This document shows positions 1-5,876 of a DNA stretch of 5,876 bases, piece by piece. Both the position numbers and the translations under genes were made by a program. Source of the DNA: JAUWCW01 sp030609125 [NCBI: Candidatus Rokuibacteriota bacterium] (GTDB taxonomy: Bacteria; JAUVQV01); NCBI GenBank assembly GCA_030609125.1, contig JAUWCW010000136.1, forward strand, positions 1 through 5,876, in the 5' to 3' direction. The notes below the pieces were generated by a model that saw only the letters and a program-made list of their open reading frames with translations, searched no databases and was not told the DNA's origin. Position 1 is the stretch's first letter. Each line of letters opens with the position of its first letter.

Positions 1-1067
<1,067 letters not shown>

Positions 1068-1072
1068 CTCTC

Positions 1073-1107
1073 TTGACAGCGCGCCGCATGCTGGCAGAAT
1101 ACCGTCT
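1073..1107 (+). promoter_or_regulatory. Candidate sigma70 promoter for the LOG gene, possibly leaderless
   Basis: A perfect -35 box TTGACA lies at 1073-1078. Sixteen bases further is CAGAAT at 1095-1100, matching the -10 consensus at four of six positions but lacking the first T. Transcription would begin at about 1106-1108, and the ATG is at 1108, so the message would have at most a base or two of leader. No Shine-Dalgarno sequence precedes this ATG, which fits leaderless initiation. The promoter lies just after the purB stop, so the LOG gene can be expressed independently of purB, although read-through from purB is also possible. Confidence 0.55.
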
Positions 1108-1818
1108 ATGACAAATCAGAAGAGGAAATATCCGATATCGCGCGACTTTACCCACCAGGACACCTGGCGCATGTTCCGCATTATGGCGGAGTTCGTCGAA
1201 GGCTTCGAGGATCTCAAGGACTGCACCCCGGCGGTGTCCATCTTCGGGTCAGCCCGCTGCGGCCGGGACCACGCGATCTATCGCAAGACCGAGGAGATCG
1301 CCGCGCGCCTGGTGAAAGAGGACTTCTCCATCATCACCGGCGGCGGAGGGGGGGTGATGGAAGCGGCCAACAAGGGGGCCGCCGAGGCGGGCGGAGTGTC
1401 CGTGGGGCTGAACATCGACCTTCCCTTCGAGCAGGAGGCGAACCGGTACGCCAACCGGCGCCTCAACTTCCGCTACTTCTTTGTCCGCAAGGTGATGTTC
1501 ATCAAGTACGCGTTCGGGTTCGTGATCATGCCCGGAGGGTTCGGCACCCTGGACGAGCTGTTTGAGGCCATCACGCTCATCCAGACGGAGAAGATCGAGC
1601 CGTTCCCGGTCGTTCTCTTCGACTCGAAGTACTGGGGCGGCCTGCTCGGCTGGATAAAGGAAACGCTCCTGGCCGAGGAACGTATTTCCCCGGAGGATCT
1701 GGACCTTTTCACCGTGGTTGACGAGGTGGACGATGTCGTCCGGGTCATCAAGGAGTTCTATGAGAACCGCACCTGCGACTGGCCGGAGAAGAAGCGCAAG
1801 AGCGACAAACCGGGCTAG
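1108..1818 (+). CDS. LOG-family nucleoside 5'-monophosphate phosphoribohydrolase (TIGR00730-type Rossmann protein)
   Basis: This 236-residue protein belongs to the LOG family, long mis-annotated as lysine decarboxylase. Characterised members cleave the N-glycosidic bond of a nucleoside (or cytokinin riboside) 5'-monophosphate, releasing the base and ribose 5-phosphate in the cytoplasm. Visible landmarks are a first strand SIFGSAR (residues 44-50), the phosphate-binding GGGGGVMEAANKGA run (78-91), the RK.MF helix with the conserved Arg127-Lys128, and the family signature PGGFGTLDE (142-150), whose Glu150 is the expected catalytic acid. The roughly 40-residue N-terminal extension (DTWRMFRIMAEFVEGFEDL) is typical of the longer bacterial form. 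ATG 1108 was chosen because this extension is conserved in such proteins as I remember them; there is no Shine-Dalgarno site. The stop TAG lies inside the CTAG flanking the foldback element. The true substrate in bacteria is unknown, and no cytokinin role is implied. Confidence 0.93.
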   Translation: MTNQKRKYPISRDFTHQDTWRMFRIMAEFVEGFEDLKDCTPAVSIFGSARCGRDHAIYRKTEEIAARLVKEDFSIITGGGGGVMEAANKGAAEAGGVSVGLNIDLPFEQEANRYANRRLNFRYFFVRKVMFIKYAFGFVIMPGGFGTLDELFEAITLIQTEKIEPFPVVLFDSKYWGGLLGWIKETLLAEERISPEDLDLFTVVDEVDDVVRVIKEFYENRTCDWPEKKRKSDKPG

Positions 1819-1997
1819 CCCGGAAATTTCATGAGCCATCTGCTGCGAGCGCGGATATCACGCAATCTCAAGGACTTTTCTTGTCTCACGACCTTGCTGT
1901 GCTGCAGCACAGCTTCACCCGCTCAACTGCGCAAAGCCCTTGATCTTACGTAATCTCCACGCTCTCGCAACGAAGTTCATGAAATATCCGGGCTAGC
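1814..1997. repeat. Foldback (MITE-like) element inserted at a shared CTAG stop
   Basis: The core is 174 bp (1819-1992), flanked on each side by CTAG (1815-1818 and 1993-1996). Its ends are inverted repeats: CCCGGAAATTTCATGA on the left matches CCCGGATATTTCATGA (reverse complement of the right) at 15 of 16 positions, or 20 of 21 when the palindromic GCTAGC is counted. Further in, 1849-1878 is complementary to 1933-1962 at 23 of 30 positions, and the exact centre (1896-1913) is the perfect 18-bp palindrome gctgtgctgcagcacagc. The whole stretch therefore folds into one long hairpin. No ORF fits inside. The CTAG flanks resemble the target preference of IS630/Tc1-mariner elements (TA duplicated within CTAG), which suggests a non-autonomous element of that kind. 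An alternative is a bidirectional terminator or REP-like repeat between convergent genes, though there is no T-tract. Confident as a structure, less so as a mobile element. Confidence 0.7.
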
Positions 1998-2475
1998 GGG
2001 CGAAGCCGCTGGCCTGAACGTAGAGCCCCTTCAGTTCGGTGAGAATTCCCTTGAGGATCTGATCCTCCTGGGAGCTCAGGTTGCCCTTTGTCTTCCCCTC
2101 GAGAACGACCAGCAGGTCAATCATCTGGCTCGCCGCCGGAAGATTGACCGTTCCCTTCTGCTTTGTCACGGGATCGGGCATTCCCAGGGAGTGGAAGGCC
2201 GTCCCGGCAAGGCTCATGACGAGGTGGGTGAAGTCCACTTTTTCGCCTTCGCCGCCTGGGGCCGGCCCCGGGGCCGGCTCTTCCGCAGCCGGTGTTTCAG
2301 GCGCCGTCTTTTCGGGTTCGGGTGCCGCGGCCTCCGGGGCGGTCCCGGTTGAAGGCTCCGCCTCGGCGGGTGATTCTCCGTTCTCGGGGACGACATCCCC
2401 CTCGCTTGTGAAGTGGCGCTTGTCGGTTACCTTGAACCCCGACGGGTCGTCCGTGTCTTTTCTTTCTTCCGCCAT
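1993..2475 (-). CDS. DUF1844 domain protein with Pro/Ala/Glu-rich linker
   Basis: A 160-residue protein of unknown function. The N-terminus carries a short conserved-looking block GFKVTDKRHF (residues 13-22). Residues about 30-78 are a disordered linker rich in Pro, Ala and Glu. The C-terminal part (about 79-153) is the DUF1844 domain: VDFTHLVMSLAGTAFHSLG, then LPAASQMIDLLVVLEGKTKGNL, then helical DQILKGILTELKGLYVQ. No signal peptide or membrane segment is visible, so it is probably cytoplasmic. ATG at 2475 is chosen over the far ATG at 2616 because a good Shine-Dalgarno GGGAGG lies 5 bases upstream of it, the protein then begins MAEERKD as family members do, and the promoter at 2520-2549 lies between the two ATGs. 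The stop is the TAG within the CTAG flanking the foldback element. Convergent with the LOG gene; transcribed alone. The family call is firm and the function is not known. Confidence 0.88.
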   Translation of the reverse strand: MAEERKDTDDPSGFKVTDKRHFTSEGDVVPENGESPAEAEPSTGTAPEAAAPEPEKTAPETPAAEEPAPGPAPGGEGEKVDFTHLVMSLAGTAFHSLGMPDPVTKQKGTVNLPAASQMIDLLVVLEGKTKGNLSSQEDQILKGILTELKGLYVQASGFAR

Positions 2476-2480
2476 TGCGT

Positions 2481-2486
2481 CCTCCC
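2481..2486 (-). promoter_or_regulatory. Ribosome binding site of the DUF1844 gene
   Basis: On the minus strand the bases just before ATG 2475 read acgggaggacgca, a strong GGGAGG Shine-Dalgarno core with a short spacer of 5 bases. It fixes the start at 2475 and excludes the 47-codon upstream extension. Confidence 0.75.
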
Positions 2487-2511
2487 GTGAATCAGGCCGA
2501 ATATCTTGTTT

Positions 2512-2549
2512 TAGGAAGGATAATATCCTTCCTATCCACCCGGAGTCAA
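2512..2549 (-). promoter_or_regulatory. Promoter of the DUF1844 gene with palindromic operator over the -10 box
   Basis: Reading the minus strand, TTGACT (2549-2544) is a five-of-six -35 box, followed by 18 bases and TATTAT (2525-2520), a five-of-six -10 box. Transcription should start near 2513, giving a leader of about 38 bases to ATG 2475. Bases 2512-2534 form a 23-bp perfect palindrome with 11-bp arms (taggaaggata and tatccttccta) around a single central base, and the -10 box lies over the centre. This geometry is what a repressor dimer that blocks RNA polymerase would need. No T-run follows, so it is not an intrinsic terminator. The regulator is not identified. Confidence 0.65.
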
Positions 2550-2634
2550 GTTCCCAGTCAGGGCTCGATCGGGAGGGCGCGAGGGGGCATAAACAGACCC
2601 CTTTTCGATCTTTCATGGGTTATTGGAGAGGGTC
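2550..2634. other. Spacer between divergent promoter regions, no gene seen
   Basis: This stretch carries no convincing ORF start. A weak fold is possible between gatcg (2567-2571) and cgatc (2606-2610), with GGGG (around 2584) facing CCCCTTTT (2598-2605). The stem is short or wobble-rich with a large loop, so I do not call a terminator. Confidence 0.35.
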
Positions 2635-2760
2635 CCAAGTGTTGTAGAAATGAGCCGAGACAAGGCGGGAGCAGGCGCAATGGCCGAGGTCCGCCTCAGG
2701 CGGACCGCAGGACAGGGCGACAAGCCCAACGCAGTTGCAGGCCATTTATGCAATACTTGG
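2635..2760. repeat. Second foldback element with a perfect central hairpin
   Basis: The ends are imperfect inverted repeats: CCAAGTGTTGTAGAAATG (2635-2652) against CCAAGTATTGCATAAATG (reverse complement of 2743-2760), 15 of 18 identical. The midpoint of the outer arms, 2697.5, falls on the loop of a perfect inner hairpin ggtccgcc-tca-ggcggacc (2688-2706). Between outer arms and core the pairing is poor, but small local stems exist, such as gggc-gacaa-gccc (2715-2727) and caac-gca-gttg (2727-2737). The shared centre argues that this is one unit, either a miniature inverted-repeat element or a structured RNA. No target-site duplication is evident and it shows no obvious similarity to the element at 1814-1997. 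Confidence 0.5.
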
Positions 2761-2763
2761 CGG

Positions 2764-2825
2764 TATAATCCGGAAGAGGAAAGGAGGGCCGACCGGGAGA
2801 CATCCCCGGTTTCGGGCCGACAGAC
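2764..2825 (+). promoter_or_regulatory. -10 box and structured leader of mazG
   Basis: A perfect TATAAT lies at 2764-2769, four bases after the second foldback element, without a good -35 box at 16-18 bases upstream (gccatt and neighbours). Transcription would begin near 2776. The leader contains an excellent Shine-Dalgarno AAAGGAGG (2780-2787), but the nearest start in any frame is the mazG GTG at 2826, 38 bases on. Between them is a 6-bp hairpin accggg/cccggt (2792-2797 with 2805-2810), overlapping an alternative cccg/cggg stem (2805-2808 with 2813-2816). The octamer gggccgac occurs twice (2786-2793 and 2814-2821). The leader may modulate mazG translation; this is inference. Confidence 0.45.
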
Positions 2826-3614
2826 GTGACCGACAAGACGGAAGCAAGCAAGCGGGAATTTGCCGCCCTCGTCGCCCTCATGGCGCGCCTGCGGAGTGAG
2901 GACGGGTGCCCCTGGGACAGGGAGCAGACGCCCTCGACACTCAAACCGTACATCCTCGAGGAGGCGTATGAGGTCATAGCCGCCATCGAGAAGGAGGACC
3001 GGGAGGAGCTCTGCTCCGAACTGGGGGACCTGCTCCTGCAGGTCGTCTTCCAGGCCCGGATCGCCGAGGAGGAGGGGACTTTCGACATGAGCGACGTCAT
3101 CGGAGCCATCGTGGAGAAGATGACGCGCCGCCACCCCCACGTCTTCGGCGATGCCGACGCCCGGGACTCCGCCGCTGTCCTCGACAGCTGGGAGAAGATC
3201 AAGCGTGCCGAGAATCCCCGGAGGTCCGTCACCGAGGGTGTCGACCACCGCCTGCCGGCCCTGTTGAGGGCCCAGCGCATCCAGGACAAGGTGGCGCGGG
3301 TGGGCTTCGACTGGGAGAGCCCGGAGGGTGCGGTCCGCAAGGTGCGGGAAGAGTTCGAAGAGGTGAAGGAGGCCCTCGCCGGGGAGCCCCCGGAGAGGGT
3401 CGAGGAGGAACTGGGGGACCTGCTCTTCGCCGTTGTCAACGTCGCCCGCCTGGCGGGGGCCAACGGTGAAGAGGCCCTGCGAAAGGCCAACATTAAATTT
3501 GAAAAGCGCTTCCGGAAGGTTGAAGAGGAGCTCAGGTCTCTGGGTCTCACGCCCGACAAGGCCACGCTGGAGCAGATGGAACGGATCTGGCAGGCCGCCA
3601 AGAAGCCCGTCTGA
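2826..3614 (+). CDS. mazG: Nucleoside triphosphate pyrophosphohydrolase MazG
   Basis: MazG hydrolyses (d)NTPs to the monophosphate and pyrophosphate in the cytoplasm; in E. coli it lowers ppGpp under starvation and removes abnormal nucleotides. The 262-residue product is full length (E. coli about 263) with two MazG folds. Domain 1 has GCPWDREQT (27-35) and the Mg-binding set E45-E46 and E65-x-x-D68 (EEAYEV, ELGDLL), then RRHPHVFGD (101-109). Domain 2 begins at LPALLRAQRIQDK and carries E175-E176 and E195-x-x-D198 (EEELGDLLFAVVN), followed by KFEKRFRKVE. In E. coli the second domain is the active one; here both metal motifs look intact. GTG 2826 is the first possible start after an in-frame stop at 2766 and matches the usual length; ATG 2880 would remove 18 residues before the GCPWD motif. 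No close Shine-Dalgarno site. Only 9 bases separate its TGA from the convergent HEAT gene. Confidence 0.95.
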   Translation: MTDKTEASKREFAALVALMARLRSEDGCPWDREQTPSTLKPYILEEAYEVIAAIEKEDREELCSELGDLLLQVVFQARIAEEEGTFDMSDVIGAIVEKMTRRHPHVFGDADARDSAAVLDSWEKIKRAENPRRSVTEGVDHRLPALLRAQRIQDKVARVGFDWESPEGAVRKVREEFEEVKEALAGEPPERVEEELGDLLFAVVNVARLAGANGEEALRKANIKFEKRFRKVEEELRSLGLTPDKATLEQMERIWQAAKKPV

Positions 3615-3623
3615 AGAGCCTGC

Positions 3624-5876
3624 CTAGCGTCCCGTGATGTTTTCGTAGGCGTTCAGGACTTCCCTCGCCGCCCCGCGCACCTTCCGGCTTGAGTCTTTCC
3701 GCGTCAGCTCCCTGAGGGGGTTGACCGCCCGCCAGTCGTGAAGCTTGCCGAGGGCGTGGACGGCGGTGAGCCTGACGTTTTCCGAGGGGTCCTCCAGCAG
3801 TCCCAGGATGGGGCCTGTGGCGCGCCGTGAGCCGAGTTCGCCGAGGGAATGTGCCGCCACTCCGCGGATGTTGCTGTTCGGGTCGGCAAGCAGCTCGATG
3901 AGAGGATCGACGGCACGCTGGTCGTTCAGCCCCCCCAGGGCGTAGGCGGCATAGAGCCGGATCTGCTCGCTGCCGGTGGAGAGCATGTCGATCAGCGGCG
4001 GAACGGAGGCGGGGTCCCCGATCTGCACCAGTGAGGCGGCGGAGGTCGACACGAAGTGCTCGTCGTCGCGCAAAGCCTCCAGGAGCGGCTCGACGGCCCT
4101 TCGATCCCGGGCCTCGCCGAGGATCATGGCGATGGTCTCCCGCATCAGGGGGTCGTCGCTCTTGAGTCTCTCCTGCATTTCGGGGATGATCGCCCCGTCC
4201 AGTTCAACCAGCGCCTGCTGGGCGTACCAGCGGGTCTTCTCGTCCTGGAGCGCATCGACCAGAGTGTCTATGTCGCGCTCACCGATCTTGTCCAGGATCT
4301 TCACCGCCAGCCACTGCGTGTCCGGATTGCCCAGGGAGGCGAGGAGGAGCTTGATGGCGAGTCTTCCTCCGATATTCATCAGGCCCACCGAGGCGTACAT
4401 GCGCAGAGTGGGATCGGTGTCGTTCAGGAGGTTGACGAAATGCTCCTCGACCCGGGGGTCTCCGATTTCGGTGAGGGCCACCGTGGCCACCCGCCGGAAG
4501 GTGGGCTCGGGATGGCTGAGGTAGCCAATGAGGTCCGGGACGGCCTCGGCGGACTTGAGCTTGCCGAGGATATAGATTGCCCTGGCCTCCCGGCGGGTCC
4601 CCCTGTTATGAAGAACGTCGATCAGACAGGGCGCCGCCGGCTCGCCTATCCGGATAAAGGCCGTGCGCAGCGCGTCCTGAACGTCGCGGCGAGAGGAGTC
4701 GAGAAGTGACGCCAGGGGCCGGCACGCTCTCTCGGAGCCGATGTTGCCGAGGGCGAGGATGGCGCTCTTGACGACATCCACATCCTCGTCATGGAGGTAG
4801 GAGGTTATGGTTTCCGCCAGGGAAGAGCCCCCGAGATGGCCCAGCACTTCCACCGCTTTCTGCCGCACCGCGGGATCGGGACTGGACAGCTCCCTGGAGA
4901 CGGCGGGGATGAGCTCCATGGCCCCGAGTGCCACGATCGCCTCGGCGGCGGTGTTCCTGACGAGGGGGTCCTTGTCCCTGAACATCCGCAGAAGGCCCCG
5001 TCCGGCGCGGCTGTCCCCGATTTCGCCGAGGGCGAAAGTGGCGTAGAGCCGCACGTTCCGGTCCTCGGAAAAGAGCGACTCCAGCAGGGGGGAGACCGCA
5101 GGATCGCCGATGTTGACCAGGGCCTTGGCCGCCAGCCAGCCGATCTCATCGCTGGAAAGGACCGTGATGAGAGGCTCGATCTCCTTGGGGTCGTTGATTC
5201 TTCCCAGGGCGTAGATGGCGTAGAGCCGGTTTTTCGGATTCGGGTCCCGGAGTTTGTCGATGAGGATCTCCACCACCTCTTCGCTGCCCAGGTCCATGAG
5301 GGATGAGGCCATGTTGACAACCGAGGCGTCCTCCCGCCGGAGCGCCTCCAGGAGCGCCTCCTTGGCCCTCGGGTCACCGATCTCGCCGAGGGCTGTGGCC
5401 GCGTACCCGCGGACCACGCTGTCATCATCGTTCAGGGCCCGGATCAGGTGGTCCGTGGCCGCCTCGCTCCTGATCATTCCCAGGGCGAAGACCGCGTTCT
5501 GCCGCACCTCGGCGTTGGGGTTGTCGAGAAGGCCGATGAGGGGCGCGACGGCAGCGGGGGACTTGATGTCGCCCAGCGTGTAGGCTGCGAAGCGGACAGT
5601 GTCATCGTTGTCGCTCCGGAGTGCCTCCAGAAGAGCCGGAACGGCGGCGGTCCTGAACATGGAGAGCTGGCGTACGGCCATCCACCTCAACTCCTCGTCG
5701 TTGAAGAGGGAGATCAGGGCGTCAATCGCCTCCGGAGTGCCCAGATCGCCGATCTGCTCGATGACCTTGAACTTCACGAAGGGGCTCTCCTGCTGCAGGC
5801 GGTAGAGGAGCCCGTCGAGCTCCTCGCCTGCCTGAATCCTGGCCGGTAGAAGGACAGAGCACACGACGAGGCAAAA
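3624..5876 (-). CDS. Exported HEAT-repeat (PBS-lyase-like HEAT) protein, N-terminus cut by window edge
   Basis: The frame is open through the right edge, so the GTG at 5864 is not the true start. The 750 visible residues begin FCLVVCSVLLPARIQAGEEL, which reads like the hydrophobic core and cleavage region of a signal peptide (possible cut after IQA). There is no classical lipobox, since LVVC has Val before Cys. Everything after this is about 24 tandem HEAT repeats of about 31 residues, typified by AVDPLIELLADPNSNIRGVA plus HSLGELGSRR, running to within a few residues of the end. Such solenoids are protein-binding scaffolds; databases often label them phycocyanobilin-lyase HEAT-like, but no lyase activity is implied. 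Four repeats carry a Trp at the start of the second helix (codons at 5682, 5136, 4311 and 4227). I infer periplasmic or secreted location. Convergent with mazG. Partners and role cannot be read from the sequence. Confidence 0.9.
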   Translation of the reverse strand, partial: FCLVVCSVLLPARIQAGEELDGLLYRLQQESPFVKFKVIEQIGDLGTPEAIDALISLFNDEELRWMAVRQLSMFRTAAVPALLEALRSDNDDTVRFAAYTLGDIKSPAAVAPLIGLLDNPNAEVRQNAVFALGMIRSEAATDHLIRALNDDDSVVRGYAATALGEIGDPRAKEALLEALRREDASVVNMASSLMDLGSEEVVEILIDKLRDPNPKNRLYAIYALGRINDPKEIEPLITVLSSDEIGWLAAKALVNIGDPAVSPLLESLFSEDRNVRLYATFALGEIGDSRAGRGLLRMFRDKDPLVRNTAAEAIVALGAMELIPAVSRELSSPDPAVRQKAVEVLGHLGGSSLAETITSYLHDEDVDVVKSAILALGNIGSERACRPLASLLDSSRRDVQDALRTAFIRIGEPAAPCLIDVLHNRGTRREARAIYILGKLKSAEAVPDLIGYLSHPEPTFRRVATVALTEIGDPRVEEHFVNLLNDTDPTLRMYASVGLMNIGGRLAIKLLLASLGNPDTQWLAVKILDKIGERDIDTLVDALQDEKTRWYAQQALVELDGAIIPEMQERLKSDDPLMRETIAMILGEARDRRAVEPLLEALRDDEHFVSTSAASLVQIGDPASVPPLIDMLSTGSEQIRLYAAYALGGLNDQRAVDPLIELLADPNSNIRGVAAHSLGELGSRRATGPILGLLEDPSENVRLTAVHALGKLHDWRAVNPLRELTRKDSSRKVRGAAREVLNAYENITGR

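Noticed and set aside
1249-1839. 196-codon open frame on the minus strand opposite the LOG gene
   Set aside because: It is a shadow frame: the plus strand has clear LOG motifs, and the antisense product shows no recognisable domain and low-complexity Leu/Val/His composition.
2567-2610. Possible intrinsic terminator (GGGG loop CCCCTTTT)
   Set aside because: The stem is only four firm pairs with a large loop and there is no plus-strand gene upstream to terminate.
2476-2616. 47-codon N-terminal extension of the DUF1844 gene from the ATG at 2616
   Set aside because: The extension spans the promoter and palindrome, lacks family similarity, and a good Shine-Dalgarno site precedes ATG 2475.
2081-2647. 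188-codon plus-strand frame across the DUF1844 gene
   Set aside because: Antisense of a gene with a firm domain match; its Ser/Gly/Ala-rich product mirrors the Pro/Ala/Glu linker on the other strand.
2623-2829. Small plus-strand gene of 68 codons before mazG
   Set aside because: No ribosome site at its start, it runs across the foldback hairpin and the mazG leader, and its composition does not resemble a protein family.
2613-3601. Long minus-strand frames opposite mazG (211 and 301 codons)
   Set aside because: Both are antisense to the intact MazG motifs; the Ser/Arg-rich product is typical of shadow frames in GC-rich DNA.
4056-5849. Plus-strand frames of 133-217 codons opposite the HEAT gene
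   Set aside because: They reflect the periodic, GC-rich repeats of the real gene on the minus strand and have no ribosome site or domain.
5846-5864. GTG 5864 as the true start of the HEAT gene
   Set aside because: The frame continues to the edge with hydrophobic residues (Phe-Cys-Leu-Val) that extend a signal-peptide core, so the start must lie beyond the window.
3624-5876. CRISPR-like or satellite repeat reading of the repeated cgccgaggg words
   Set aside because: The words recur at about 93 bases because they encode the HEAT repeat turn and helix; the copies differ in sequence and there are no constant-length spacers.

Overview
The window is GC-rich, densely coded bacterial chromosome. 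It looks like a free-living Gram-negative, and my best guess is a member of the old Deltaproteobacteria (Desulfobacterota, Desulfuromonadales/Geobacter-like). The reasons are a DUF1844 protein, a two-domain MazG, a long-form LOG protein and a long exported HEAT-repeat protein close together, with sigma70-type promoter words. The phylum call is inference; a protein search would settle it.

Layout, left to right. (1) The 3' three quarters of purB (adenylosuccinate lyase, + strand, cut by the left edge), ending in two in-frame stops made by a 12-base tandem duplication. (2) A LOG-family nucleoside 5'-monophosphate phosphoribohydrolase (+), whose promoter sits so close to the ATG that the mRNA may be leaderless. 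(3) A 174-bp foldback element with near-perfect terminal inverted repeats, flanked on both sides by CTAG. The left CTAG carries the TAG stop of the LOG gene and the right CTAG carries the TAG stop of the convergent gene, so the element seems to have landed in a shared stop and duplicated it. (4) A DUF1844 gene (-) with a clear promoter whose -10 box lies in the middle of a 23-bp palindrome, a likely operator. (5) An intergenic stretch holding a second foldback element (about 126 bp, perfect hairpin at its exact centre), then a perfect TATAAT and a structured leader. (6) mazG (+), a complete tandem-domain nucleoside triphosphate pyrophosphohydrolase. (7) A convergent gene (-) running off the right edge that encodes about 24 HEAT repeats behind what looks like the end of a signal peptide.

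How the genes fit together: purB makes AMP (and AICAR), LOG proteins split nucleoside monophosphates into base and ribose 5-phosphate, and MazG destroys (d)NTPs. Three of the five genes therefore touch nucleotide pools, but they lie in separate transcription units and no shared regulation is visible. The DUF1844 protein has no known function. The HEAT protein is probably a periplasmic or exported scaffold unrelated to the others. Both gene pairs that meet tail to tail (LOG/DUF1844 and mazG/HEAT) are very tightly packed apart from the inserted element.

There is no CRISPR array, tRNA, rRNA or phage gene here. The least explained parts of the window are the two foldback elements and the palindromic promoter of the DUF1844 gene.
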